Below are positions 13,922 to 20,985 of a stretch of DNA of 21,665 nucleotides, piece after piece. The position numbers and the translations under genes are program-made. Each line of letters begins with the position of its first letter. Within the stretch, counting starts at the first letter, position 1. The DNA comes from HGM12587 sp964580255 (GTDB lineage Bacteria > Bacillota > Clostridia > Lachnospirales > Lachnospiraceae): NCBI GenBank assembly GCA_964580255.1, contig CAZOJX010000023.1, forward strand, positions 1 to 21,665, in the 5' to 3' direction. The notes beneath the pieces were generated by a model. The model did no database searches. It worked only from the letters and a program-made list of their open reading frames with translations, and was not told where the DNA came from.

Positions 13922-15100
13922 TTACCAATATCTTCTGACACAGATCGGGGGGCGATAAGTATAGTTGCTAATTTTAATTCCCGTACTTTGTGTGCTTGCG
14001 TGGACGATCCGACCGTTTCCGATATAGATTCCCACGTGATTTCCATAATAAATAATATCTCCGGCCTGCACATTACCGATGGAAATACTCTTTCCTGATC
14101 CTGCCTGATCTACCGATCTTCTCGGGATCGAGATTCCAAAGTGCTGATGTACCGCCCAGGTAAAGCCGGAGCAGTCTGCTCCGTTGGTCAGGCTGGTTCC
14201 GCCTGAAACATAGGGATTTCCCACAAATCGTAAGGCATAGGCTGCAATCTCCGCACCGAGTCCGCTGCCGGATACACTGGCAGAGGTGCCGCCGGATACG
14301 CTGCTGCCCGAGGAACTATTGCCCGAAGAAGAACTGCTGCCGCTGTTCTTTCCTGCTTCTTCTGCAATTTTGGCAGCTTCCTCAGCTTCCAGTCTCTTGA
14401 TCAATGCTGTCTGTTCTTTGATCGTCTTTGCATATTCCTCAGCTTTTTTCTTTGCACTGGCAAGCTCTGATTCAAAATTTGACTGTTTCGCCTTTGCAGA
14501 GGAAATCTTTTTATCCAGATCTGCTTTGTAAGCCTTCTGGGCTTCCTGCACTTCCTCCAGTTCTGCCTGTTCTTCCTCTAAAACAGCTTTTGTCTCAGCG
14601 ACCCGATCTTTGGTTTCCTGATATTCCTTCATTTTCTCATCATCGTAATTCAGAACCCCTTTGGTCAGTTCCACCCGGTTCAAAAGATCGGAAATACTTT
14701 CCGCCGACAGAAACAATGCAATATAATCATCACTGCCCTGCTCATACATATGCTGAATGCGAAGCTTCATAGCCTTATACTGTTCTTCTTCCAGCTGTTT
14801 TAACCGGTCGTATTCTGCCTGTGCTTCTTCAATCTCACCCTGCTTGATCTCCAGATCCGTTTCCAGTGCCTCCAGTGTCAGCATGGTTTCTACCAGTTCC
14901 TGGTTCAGACTGCTTATCTGGGACTGCACTTCTTTTCTCTTTTTCTCGATTGCCGTAATGCTTTTATTTACTTCATTTAACTGATTTTTTGTCTCACTCT
15001 GTTTTTTTACCACTTCTCCGGAAGAAGTCGCCCATGCATTGAGTCCCCCTCCTAAAACCAGAAAAGCAGAAAGCAGCAGGCACAACCATCTTTTGCTCAT
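13922..15100 (-). CDS. Secreted NlpC/P60 peptidoglycan hydrolase with coiled-coil N-domain
   Basis: The likely role is cleavage of peptide stems in peptidoglycan, as in PcsB- or CwlO-type D,L-endopeptidases. The 392-residue protein begins with a signal peptide (Lys-Arg, hydrophobic 6-20, likely cut after NAWA). A long charged coiled coil follows (about 28-250), interrupted by the SDDYIALFLSAESISDLLNR region typical of the PcsB/CwlO N-terminal domain. Next come a Ser/Gly-rich linker (252-280) and an NlpC/P60 domain with catalytic Cys310 in GADCSGF, His355 in GNHVGIYIG and His367 in IVHAS. The coiled coil in such proteins usually restrains the hydrolase until FtsEX-like partners act; none is in the window. 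It has its own promoter and terminator and so is probably a single-gene unit. Confidence 0.92.
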   Translation of the reverse strand: MSKRWLCLLLSAFLVLGGGLNAWATSSGEVVKKQSETKNQLNEVNKSITAIEKKRKEVQSQISSLNQELVETMLTLEALETDLEIKQGEIEEAQAEYDRLKQLEEEQYKAMKLRIQHMYEQGSDDYIALFLSAESISDLLNRVELTKGVLNYDDEKMKEYQETKDRVAETKAVLEEEQAELEEVQEAQKAYKADLDKKISSAKAKQSNFESELASAKKKAEEYAKTIKEQTALIKRLEAEEAAKIAEEAGKNSGSSSSSGNSSSGSSVSGGTSASVSGSGLGAEIAAYALRFVGNPYVSGGTSLTNGADCSGFTWAVHQHFGISIPRRSVDQAGSGKSISIGNVQAGDIIYYGNHVGIYIGNGRIVHASTQSTGIKISNYTYRPPICVRRYW

Positions 15101-15136
15101 AAAATCCCCTTGCCTGTTCTTTGATCACATACGTCC

Positions 15137-15165
15137 AGTATATGATATCTCCGAAAAAATGTAAA
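15137..15165 (-). promoter_or_regulatory. Promoter of the NlpC/P60 gene
   Basis: On the minus strand TTTACA (15165-15160), 17 bases, then TATACT (15142-15137). One mismatch in each hexamer and ideal spacing. The start would be near 15130, about 30 bases before the gene. Confidence 0.7.
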
Positions 15166-15193
15166 GAATGGACCCTCCTAAAACTGTAGATTT

Positions 15194-16063
15194 TTAAAGC
15201 TGATCAACAAAACTCTCGATCATTTCCATCATCTTTTTCACTGCAGGCGAAACCGTTCGGAAGCTGTTAACTGCAAGTCCAATCTCACGATAGCAGTCCT
15301 CCTCCATAGGATACCAGCTGACACGGCCGCCTTTACTGATCAAAAGCTCCGGCAAAATACAGATGCCCATTCCCGCTTCTACCATGGCAATGGTAGACAT
15401 ATCATCTACCACATGACAATAGGTGGACGGTTCCAGCCCATGATCCTTCAAAACCCTCTGGGCATCTCCGTCACAGCTGGACCACTGGGTTACAAACCGT
15501 TGGGCTTTCATTTCCTCAAAGGTGATATATCCCGGATTTTTTGTCTGAAAATCTTCCGGTACCACACATAAGAGACGGTCATGATACAGGGGGGTGTAAT
15601 CAAAACCTTCCGAATCCACCGCTGACATGATACAAAGGTCAATGGTTCCGTTTCTCAGCCATTCTACCAGATCCGCATAGGTTCCCTGATAGATCTCAAT
15701 CCGGATATTCGGAAAACTCTCCTGAAATTTCTTTACAATCTGCGGCACCCAGACACTGCAGACACTGTTAAAGCCCCCCAGCTTAACAACACCCTTTTCC
15801 AAGCCCTGGAAAGAAGATATCATTTCCTGGAGACTTTCTTCACTTTTTAAAACTGCTCGAATGTACGGCAAAAGAAGTTCTCCATGGGAGCTCAATACCG
15901 TTTCCTGCTTTCCCCGGATAAACAGGGAAAAACCAACCTCTTTCTCCATGGCCAGTATGGCGTGACTGACCGCAGACGGCGTCATATTTAAAAGAGCAGA
16001 AGCTTTTTGGAAACTTTTCTCCTGTACTACTGCCTCAAAAATCTCATAAGTAAATAGCGTCAT
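15194..16063 (-). CDS. LysR-family transcriptional regulator
   Basis: The 289-residue protein has the LysR N-terminal winged helix-turn-helix (FEAVVQEKSFQKASALLNMT then PSAVSHAILAMEKEVGFSLF, residues 9-48). A periplasmic-binding-protein-like effector domain follows from about residue 90 (VVKLGGFNSV, YADLVEWLRNGTIDLCIM, MVEAGMGICILPELL). The effector is unknown. LysR regulators usually control a divergent gene. Here the divergent side holds no ORF but has a strong promoter with dyads directly upstream, so the candidate RNA at 16153 may be its target (inference). AGAGG lies five bases before the start. No clear terminator follows the gene. Confidence 0.92.
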   Translation of the reverse strand: MTLFTYEIFEAVVQEKSFQKASALLNMTPSAVSHAILAMEKEVGFSLFIRGKQETVLSSHGELLLPYIRAVLKSEESLQEMISSFQGLEKGVVKLGGFNSVCSVWVPQIVKKFQESFPNIRIEIYQGTYADLVEWLRNGTIDLCIMSAVDSEGFDYTPLYHDRLLCVVPEDFQTKNPGYITFEEMKAQRFVTQWSSCDGDAQRVLKDHGLEPSTYCHVVDDMSTIAMVEAGMGICILPELLISKGGRVSWYPMEEDCYREIGLAVNSFRTVSPAVKKMMEMIESFVDQL

Positions 16064-16080
16064 AATTGCCTCTTTCTTAA

Positions 16081-16109
16081 ATGAATATTTTTCATGTATT
16101 GCGTGAAAA
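16081..16109. promoter_or_regulatory. Overlapping dyads in the lysR upstream region, candidate LysR sites
   Basis: ATGAA-N5-TTCAT (16081-16095) and TTTTCA-N9-TGAAAA (16089-16109) overlap. The second is centred about 54 bases before the predicted plus-strand start, a usual position for LysR activator sites, and just ahead of the lysR gene for autoregulation. Both are AT-rich, so chance occurrence is possible. Confidence 0.45.
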
Positions 16110-16117
16110 TAATGAGT

Positions 16118-16146
16118 TTTACTTCATTTCAAGTTTACTATATAAT
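16118..16146 (+). promoter_or_regulatory. Plus-strand promoter divergent from lysR
   Basis: TTTACT (16118-16123), exactly 17 bases, then a perfect TATAAT (16141-16146). Expected start near 16153. No coding sequence follows before the terminator at 16269-16301. Confidence 0.65.
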
Positions 16147-16152
16147 AACTAC

Positions 16153-16303
16153 ATAAGCAAGAACAAGTTCTTCCTCTGGGAGCAACGGTTTTGTGAGTCG
16201 TTGCTCCCGCTTCACATAGATTAAAAAAGCGTTTTATTCACAATTTCATTTATCCTAAAAGTATTCAGAAAAAAGCACCTCGTTTTACGAAGTGCTTTTT
16301 TCC
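16153..16303 (+). ncRNA. Candidate small non-coding RNA between lysR and spoIIIAH
   Basis: A transcript from the promoter at 16118-16146 would run about 150 bases to the bidirectional terminator. It contains a small GAAC-AA-GTTC element (16161-16170). It also contains a perfect 10-bp hairpin, GGGAGCAACG (16178-16187) with CGTTGCTCCC (16199-16208) and an 11-base loop. An unpaired AT-rich stretch and the terminator stem follow. No ATG-started ORF with a ribosome binding site is present; a GTG-started eight-codon frame inside the loop is not convincing. I do not recognise a known RNA family. It may instead be the remnant leader of a lost LysR target gene. Confidence 0.4.
16269..16301. terminator. 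Bidirectional terminator between spoIIIAH and the candidate RNA
   Basis: A6-GCAC, one non-pairing base, TCGT, a three-base loop, ACGA, one base, then GTGC-T6. On the minus strand the odd pair becomes U-G, giving a continuous stem followed by T6, so it ends the spoIIIA transcript. The plus-strand reading is nearly as good. Confidence 0.88.
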
Positions 16304-16305
16304 TG

Positions 16306-16956
16306 TTATTCTGCTGCTGCCATCGGGGTGATCACGATATTTTCCGGCGGAACTCCGGTCTTTCGTGTGATCACATCTTCAATCTGTGCTCTTTGTGCAT
16401 CACTGATCTCCGACTGATTGATCACCACATCAACCTTGGCATCGGAAATGCTTACCACCACTTCTTCAAAGCCTTTGGCTGCAAGAAGGGTTTCTGCTCC
16501 GGTTTCTCTCTCGGAAATATCCGTCAGTTCCAGCATCTGCTCGATTGCTCCCTGCTTTTGTTCCTCCGAGATCACATCACTGTTAATGATTTCCAGCAAA
16601 GATTCCGTGTTTTTGGCTCTTGTCTGATCTCTGCTCAATTTTGCTTCTGACGCAAAAGAATAGGCTGACATACCGGAACTGGCAAGAACTGCATCTCCCG
16701 GCTGTTCGTCAGATACGGTTTCCAATCCGGCTTCCGCTTCCAATTCTTCTGTAATCCCGGTGCTTGCATAAATATCCTCCGCAGAAATGTCCATCTCCAG
16801 TTCCTCCTGGGCAACGATGTCCTCACCTGCAGCACTCGTTTCTGCCAGCTGATCTGCGTCGATCATACTGTCAGAATATTTTAAGTATCCGGCAATGGCA
16901 ATCATGACCGCAAGCGCTGTAATAATCAATTGATTTCTCTTAAAACTCGTTTTCAC
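16306..16956 (-). CDS. spoIIIAH: Stage III sporulation protein AH
   Basis: SpoIIIAH lies in the mother-cell membrane around the engulfed forespore and binds forespore SpoIIQ to form a channel or zipper. The 216-residue protein has one N-terminal membrane helix (about 10-24). An acidic, poorly conserved extracellular linker follows. The C-terminal ring-building domain includes LLAAKGFEEVVVSISD and VVINQSEISDAQRAQIEDVI, ending with TGVPPENIVITPM. It begins with GTG, which overlaps the spoIIIAG stop as GTGA; GGAGG is seven bases upstream, confirming this start. It is the last gene of the operon and is followed by a strong terminator. Confidence 0.95.
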   Translation of the reverse strand: MKTSFKRNQLIITALAVMIAIAGYLKYSDSMIDADQLAETSAAGEDIVAQEELEMDISAEDIYASTGITEELEAEAGLETVSDEQPGDAVLASSGMSAYSFASEAKLSRDQTRAKNTESLLEIINSDVISEEQKQGAIEQMLELTDISERETGAETLLAAKGFEEVVVSISDAKVDVVINQSEISDAQRAQIEDVITRKTGVPPENIVITPMAAAE

Positions 16957-17477
16957 TTGGCAACCTCCATTTTCATTATACTAATTTTATGAGAGTCCAG
17001 TCCGAATAATGCTTCGATTGTTTCCCGAATCTGCATTTTTACCGTTTCACTGCCGCCGCCCTCTGCCACTACCAAAATTCCCTGAACAGCTGGTGTCAGC
17101 TCCCGGATCACATAAGGAATCTCCGTCCCTTCATAAACCGTCTCCCGATCCGTTCTTGTGGTGGTCGTGGTTCTCGTTCCGCCACTGCTGTCTGCTTCCT
17201 GCACCAGTTCCTCCGAAACTGATTCGTCCTTTTCCACAATACGTTTTCCATCGTCCTCATAAGTGATCAGAACTTCCACCCGCCCCACACCGGAAATCTT
17301 CTGTAAAATTTCTTTCAGCTTCTTTTCCAGCGATTCCGTATTTTCCCGGGACACTTCTGTCTCCACAGCTATATTTTCCCGAACATTCTCCTCTTTTGGC
17401 ACCGGAATGGCAATGACGAGCAACAAAATTCCTGCCAGTCCGCCGATCAAAAGCTGCTCTTTATTCAGTTTTTTCAT
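16953..17477 (-). CDS. spoIIIAG: Stage III sporulation protein AG
   Basis: SpoIIIAG forms a large ring in the feeding-tube complex between mother cell and forespore. The 174-residue protein has an N-terminal membrane helix (about 10-26, LLIGGLAGILLLVIAIPV). A helical segment follows, then a ring-building domain with ISGVGRVEVLITYE, a Ser/Thr/Gly-rich insert (SSGGTRTTTTTRT), IPYVIRELTPAVQGILVVAE and the closing IEALFGLDSHKISIMKM. It is shorter than the B. subtilis protein (229 residues from memory). It overlaps spoIIIAF by 17 bases and spoIIIAH by 4, so the proteins are made from one coupled message. Confidence 0.95.
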   Translation of the reverse strand: MKKLNKEQLLIGGLAGILLLVIAIPVPKEENVRENIAVETEVSRENTESLEKKLKEILQKISGVGRVEVLITYEDDGKRIVEKDESVSEELVQEADSSGGTRTTTTTRTDRETVYEGTEIPYVIRELTPAVQGILVVAEGGGSETVKMQIRETIEALFGLDSHKISIMKMEVAK

Positions 17478-17823
17478 TTTTCTCCGTCACCTCCACCCGG
17501 ATCTTTTCGATTTTTTCAATCATGATCCTCTCCTGATCTTCCTGCACACTTTCTCCTGCTTCTTCGCTTTTTTCCTGAAACTTCCGGCTCTCTGTCCCGA
17601 TCTGCCGTTCTAAATCCTCCTGCTCCTGTAAAAACGCTGCGATCCGATTTTCCAGATAGGTATTTACTGAACCAATCCGAAGCACCGGACGAAGCACCAG
17701 AAGGATCATTAAAAATCCTACAAACAGCTTTACATACTGTTCGTATTTGCGATCCGGCAGCATCTGCAGTGCCACATTGACCAGCAGCATACAGCCCACA
17801 ATTCCCTTTAACCAGCTGCTCAT
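17461..17823 (-). CDS. spoIIIAF: Stage III sporulation protein AF
   Basis: SpoIIIAF is a small membrane component of the SpoIIIA-SpoIIQ complex. The 120-residue protein has two membrane helices (around residues 6-21, IVGCMLLVNVALQMLP, and 30-47, YVKLFVGFLMILLVLRPV). A long charged cytoplasmic or extracellular tail rich in Glu and Lys follows. The start is ATG at 17823, which overlaps the spoIIIAE stop as ATGA and has GGGAGG six bases upstream. An upstream in-frame ATG at 17880 would add a cysteine-rich stretch inside spoIIIAE and lacks a binding site, so it is rejected. Confidence 0.93.
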   Translation of the reverse strand: MSSWLKGIVGCMLLVNVALQMLPDRKYEQYVKLFVGFLMILLVLRPVLRIGSVNTYLENRIAAFLQEQEDLERQIGTESRKFQEKSEEAGESVQEDQERIMIEKIEKIRVEVTEKNEKTE

Positions 17824-18854
17824 CGAATTCCTCCCGTCGTTACACAAATAATGGAAATACTCAGCAAAAACATGGCACATACGGTAAATAGTACCTTCAC
17901 CAAAAGGCCGATTCCTTCCCCCATCTTTTCGATGACACCCACCAGCCGTTTATCCGAAATCGGCTCTGCTGCTGCGGAAAGGAGCTGATAGAACACCGCA
18001 TAACCGGAAACCTGCACCACCGGAAGAAGGCAGATTAAAAGAATGCAGATGGCTCCCGCCACGCCGATTCCATTTTTCAAAAGGGCACCGGAACCTAGGA
18101 TCACATCTGTCACATTTTGCGCCACATTTCCAACCGTTCCCAGGCTGGAAATCCCTTTGCTGAATACGGTATGCTTCATCTCATCAATGGCTGGGGAGAT
18201 CATTCCCTGAATCATCTGAAGCCCTCCTGCAATACCAATCAGAAGCTTCAGCCCCCACAGGATCATTTTTTTCAATGTTTCCCTGCCTCTGGAGAAAAAA
18301 TCTTCTTTTCCCAGATAGCTCAGCATGGAAAGCAGCACATAGCAGCGGATTCCCGGCATCAATACCGAAGCTACCACCTTTTGAAGATAGTAGATCATCA
18401 ACAAAAATCCTTCGTAATAGACCACCGCACTTGTCCGGTAAGCACTTGCCGCTGCAGCCATCAGATATGCCGGCATCAGTACCTTCATAAAATCGATCAT
18501 ATCCCCAATCACCGAAGATGTCAGTTCATAGCACACCCCAAAAGATCTCATCAGGATCAGGGAAAGCAGCAGAAAGATCATATAAAATCCCATATCGGAA
18601 ATCTGACGGTTCCGAAATGCCTTGGCTATAACGGAAAGTACCGCAGCAGAAAGGATCAGCACCAGCAGATATCCGATCTTCTGGCTGTGAAACTTCAGCT
18701 GTTCTGTCATGGCATTCCCCAAAAGTCCGATCCATTTTCCCAGGGAAAACAGTGATTCTCCGGCTAACGCTTCTTCAACCAGTGTTTCAAACCCTACCGG
18801 CTTTCCCGTAATCTTCTCCAATACCGCTTCAATCTCACCATAATCCACTTCCAT
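17820..18854 (-). CDS. spoIIIAE: Stage III sporulation protein AE
   Basis: SpoIIIAE is the large polytopic membrane protein of the complex. The 344-residue protein has several hydrophobic helices (for example LLVLILSAAVLSVIAKAF, GFYMIFLLLSLILM, VAGAICILLICLLPVVQV, and the C-terminal VLFTVCAMFLLSISIICV). It also has the conserved middle region LMPAYLMAAAASAYRTSAVV and FSKGISSLGTVGNVAQNVTD. The B. subtilis protein is about 399 residues and begins with a signal peptide. Here the protein starts directly at the following acidic helix (MEVDYGEIEAVLEKITG), and the start is supported by GGGAGG six bases upstream. A cleavable signal therefore seems absent. It starts 2 bases after the spoIIIAD stop. 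Confidence 0.95.
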   Translation of the reverse strand: MEVDYGEIEAVLEKITGKPVGFETLVEEALAGESLFSLGKWIGLLGNAMTEQLKFHSQKIGYLLVLILSAAVLSVIAKAFRNRQISDMGFYMIFLLLSLILMRSFGVCYELTSSVIGDMIDFMKVLMPAYLMAAAASAYRTSAVVYYEGFLLMIYYLQKVVASVLMPGIRCYVLLSMLSYLGKEDFFSRGRETLKKMILWGLKLLIGIAGGLQMIQGMISPAIDEMKHTVFSKGISSLGTVGNVAQNVTDVILGSGALLKNGIGVAGAICILLICLLPVVQVSGYAVFYQLLSAAAEPISDKRLVGVIEKMGEGIGLLVKVLFTVCAMFLLSISIICVTTGGIR

Positions 18855-18856
18855 CT

Positions 18857-19240
18857 TCAGCCTCCCAAAAAGTAATCGATGGTTTCCAGAAGAGAAGTCA
18901 TGATTGGAAGACAGAGCACTAAAATGCTGAGTTTTCCCAAAAGTTCAATCTGTGATGCCAGGGTTCCCGCCCCTGCATCCCTACACAGATCCGCGGAAAA
19001 CTCTGCCAGATAAGCAATGCCCAGAATCTTCAGCAGCAACTGAAAATAAGACTCATATCCCGAAAAATAGGTCTGCAAAAACCTCAGCTGTTCCACAACA
19101 CTCTCCAGCTTCAGCAGTGCCGCCAGTCCCAGAAAAACACCTGCCAACAGCAGGATCCAGACTGCATACTCCGATCGGATCGTTTTGATCCATGCTGCCA
19201 GAATCGCAGCCGCAACACCGATCAGCGCTATTTTTATCAT
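18857..19240 (-). CDS. spoIIIAD: Stage III sporulation protein AD
   Basis: This is a small multi-pass membrane protein of the SpoIIIA complex, paralogous in part to SpoIIIAC. The 127-residue protein has four or so hydrophobic helices, starting MIKIALIGVAAAILAAWIK, then VWILLLAGVFLGLAALLKL, the conserved LLKILGIAYLAEFSADLCRD with GAGTLASQIELLGK, and a last helix ending in the ETIDYFLGG tail. ATG at 19240 is preferred over GTG at 19249, because AGGTGA immediately before the former is a usable ribosome binding site and would overlap the latter. It follows spoIIIAC with no more than ten bases between. Confidence 0.93.
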   Translation of the reverse strand: MIKIALIGVAAAILAAWIKTIRSEYAVWILLLAGVFLGLAALLKLESVVEQLRFLQTYFSGYESYFQLLLKILGIAYLAEFSADLCRDAGAGTLASQIELLGKLSILVLCLPIMTSLLETIDYFLGG

Positions 19241-19249
19241 GCCGCTCAC

Positions 19250-19444
19250 CTACAATTCAAATAATTTCTGCATCGTTTCAAACAGTTCCAAAACATAGGG
19301 CAACACCCAGAACAGCACTACCAGAAGGCCCGCCAGGCTTACCAGATGTCCCAGATCCTCCCGCCCGCTGTTTTTCAGCAGCTGGCAAAGAACAGAAACA
19401 AGGATCCCTACCGCTGCAATCTTAAACAATATTCCAACACTCAT
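19250..19444 (-). CDS. spoIIIAC: Stage III sporulation protein AC
   Basis: This is a 64-residue protein with two membrane helices (residues 5-23 FKIAAVGILVSVLCQLL and 34-52 VSLAGLLVVLFWVLPYVL) joined by the conserved hydrophilic turn KNSGREDLGH. Length and pattern match SpoIIIAC, which is about 65-68 residues in other species. GAGGG precedes the start and the gene lies 10 bases after spoIIIAB. Confidence 0.94.
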   Translation of the reverse strand: MSVGILFKIAAVGILVSVLCQLLKNSGREDLGHLVSLAGLLVVLFWVLPYVLELFETMQKLFEL

Positions 19445-19454
19445 ACGCTTTCCC

Positions 19455-19976
19455 TCAAATGATCAGCAGCGTCAGCAGAGCTCCCAGACTCACACCCATT
19501 GTCTGATACAGCTTTCCCCGCACCTCCTGCTGCTCTTTTGCCGACTTTAAGATTTCCTCCGTCTGCCGGATCACTCCCTGCAGCATTTCCAGCTGTAAAG
19601 TTACTTCAAAACAACCCAGACTGCTTCCCAGCTGTTCTAAAAGCTGCTGATCCTCTCTCTTCATTCCCTCCCAGGAAAGCAGTTCCCTGCACTGTTTTTC
19701 CCAGATACTCAAAAAATTTCCGGTTCTTCCTATTTCCAATTCTGCTGCAACACTTTCCAGAAATCCTGCAAAAGGAGCTTCCGCTTTTTTAGAAACCGCC
19801 TCAAGAGCTTCCGGAATTGGTGCCCGGCGAAACCGGAATTCTCCCTGCAGCAGCATCATGACCTTTTTCAATTCTTTTAAATGATCTGTCCGTATTTTCA
19901 GCTCCCCGGCCTTCAAAAATCCGATCGAAGCTGTCGATGCCAGTAAAAAAACACTTCCCAGGATTTTCAGATACAT
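19455..19976 (-). CDS. spoIIIAB: Stage III sporulation protein AB
   Basis: SpoIIIAB is a membrane-attached protein of the complex related to type II/IV secretion GspF-like components and is thought to work with the SpoIIIAA ATPase. The 173-residue protein starts MYLKILGSVFLLASTASIGF, a membrane helix. It has a helical cytoplasmic part beginning RTDHLKELKKVMMLLQGEF and ends in a second hydrophobic helix (MGVSLGALLTLLII). ATG at 19976 is chosen because GGGAGGA lies six bases upstream. A GTG at 19991 would start within that site. It overlaps the end of spoIIIAA by 10 bases. Confidence 0.94.
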   Translation of the reverse strand: MYLKILGSVFLLASTASIGFLKAGELKIRTDHLKELKKVMMLLQGEFRFRRAPIPEALEAVSKKAEAPFAGFLESVAAELEIGRTGNFLSIWEKQCRELLSWEGMKREDQQLLEQLGSSLGCFEVTLQLEMLQGVIRQTEEILKSAKEQQEVRGKLYQTMGVSLGALLTLLII

Positions 19977-20887
19977 GCTGTTTCCTCCCACAAAACCTCA
20001 AAATTTCTCCCGTAAATTTTTTCTACTCTCCCCGGAGAACCTCCTTGTCCCAAAAAAAGATACCTTTCAAATACTTTTTCCCGGATCAGCTTTTCAAAGC
20101 CGGGTTTTTCCAGAAATTCCTGCAAATTCGCACCATGTAGGGTTGCCAGCACCTTGCTTCCGCACCGCAGCGCATTTTCAATTGCCGGAACATCAAGACT
20201 TCCGATCTCGTCTACCGCCAGCACCCTGGGCGACATGGAGCGAAGCAGTATTTCCATACCGATCGACTTCGGGCAGGCGTCCAGCACATCTGTCCGCATT
20301 CCCAGATCATATACCGGAACGCCCTTATAGATTCCTGCGATTTCCGATCGTTCGTCCACCACTCCTACGGTTACACCCTGATAAGGATCCTGTCCATCAG
20401 AAAAGATCCTGACCAGATCCCTTAACAGAGTGGTCTTTCCGCAGCCCGGAGGAGAAATGATCAGGCTGTGGCAGGGAATCCCTTTTTCATAGAAGAAATC
20501 CTTCCATTTTTCCCCACAGCCAATCCTAGGATGAGCAACCCGGATATTTAAAGCTGAGATATTTTTTAAGGTCTGTATCCCTCTCTCCGTCATGACTGCT
20601 TTTCCCACAAGACCGATGCGGTGTCCTCCCGGAACTGTCAAATATCCTTTTCGAATTTCCTCCTCAAAGGCATAACCTGAATAACCGCAGGCCCCTTCCA
20701 CAATATCCCTGATCTCCCGCTCCGTAGGAATAATCTGTAAAATTTTTTCCTCTTTCTGACAACTGACGATCACCGGGCGTTCCCGTCGGAGCCGGATTTC
20801 CCGAATAACCTCAGTTTCTTTTATCTCCTCTGTCAAGTAATTTCCCAGCCGTTTTCCCAAAAGCCGGAGCAGCTGTTCCTTTAACAT
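19967..20887 (-). CDS. spoIIIAA: Stage III sporulation protein AA (secretion-type ATPase)
   Basis: SpoIIIAA is the AAA-type ATPase of the feeding-tube complex, working on the mother-cell side. The 306-residue protein has Walker A ISPPGCGKTTLL (144-155, Lys151) and Walker B RVLAVDEIG (221-229, Asp226 and Glu227). It also has the family blocks GYAFEEEIRKGYLTVPGGHR, VVDERSEIAG and DVLDACPKSIGMEILLRSM. The start has GAGGTGAGGA upstream. It is the first gene of the operon. Only about 40 bases separate it from the pnp terminator, so its promoter must lie there. CATATATT (20916-20909) resembles a sigma-E -10 element (CATACA-T), but no matching -35 is clear. Confidence 0.96.
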   Translation of the reverse strand: MLKEQLLRLLGKRLGNYLTEEIKETEVIREIRLRRERPVIVSCQKEEKILQIIPTEREIRDIVEGACGYSGYAFEEEIRKGYLTVPGGHRIGLVGKAVMTERGIQTLKNISALNIRVAHPRIGCGEKWKDFFYEKGIPCHSLIISPPGCGKTTLLRDLVRIFSDGQDPYQGVTVGVVDERSEIAGIYKGVPVYDLGMRTDVLDACPKSIGMEILLRSMSPRVLAVDEIGSLDVPAIENALRCGSKVLATLHGANLQEFLEKPGFEKLIREKVFERYLFLGQGGSPGRVEKIYGRNFEVLWEETACI

Positions 20888-20925
20888 CTTGTCCTCACCT
20901 CTCTGTGAAATATATGAACAGGCGC

Positions 20926-20962
20926 ATAAAAAAAGAACCCACAGTTTTCACTGTGAGTTCTT
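20926..20962 (-). terminator. Terminator of pnp
   Basis: On the minus strand AAGAACTCACAGT and ACTGTGGGTTCTT (20962-20950 and 20945-20933) form a 13-pair stem with one U-G pair and a four-base loop. A run of eight Ts follows. It separates pnp from the spoIIIA operon. Confidence 0.92.
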
Positions 20963-20985
20963 CGTTTTATTTCCTATTTTACAGA

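Noticed and set aside
16194..16220. GTG-started eight-codon leader peptide in the candidate RNA hairpin.
   Set aside because: The GGGAG ahead of it is paired in the 10-bp stem and no gene follows to be controlled.
17824..17880. Upstream start for SpoIIIAF adding 19 residues.
   Set aside because: No ribosome binding site; the added residues lie inside spoIIIAE, and the ATGA overlap start is well supported.
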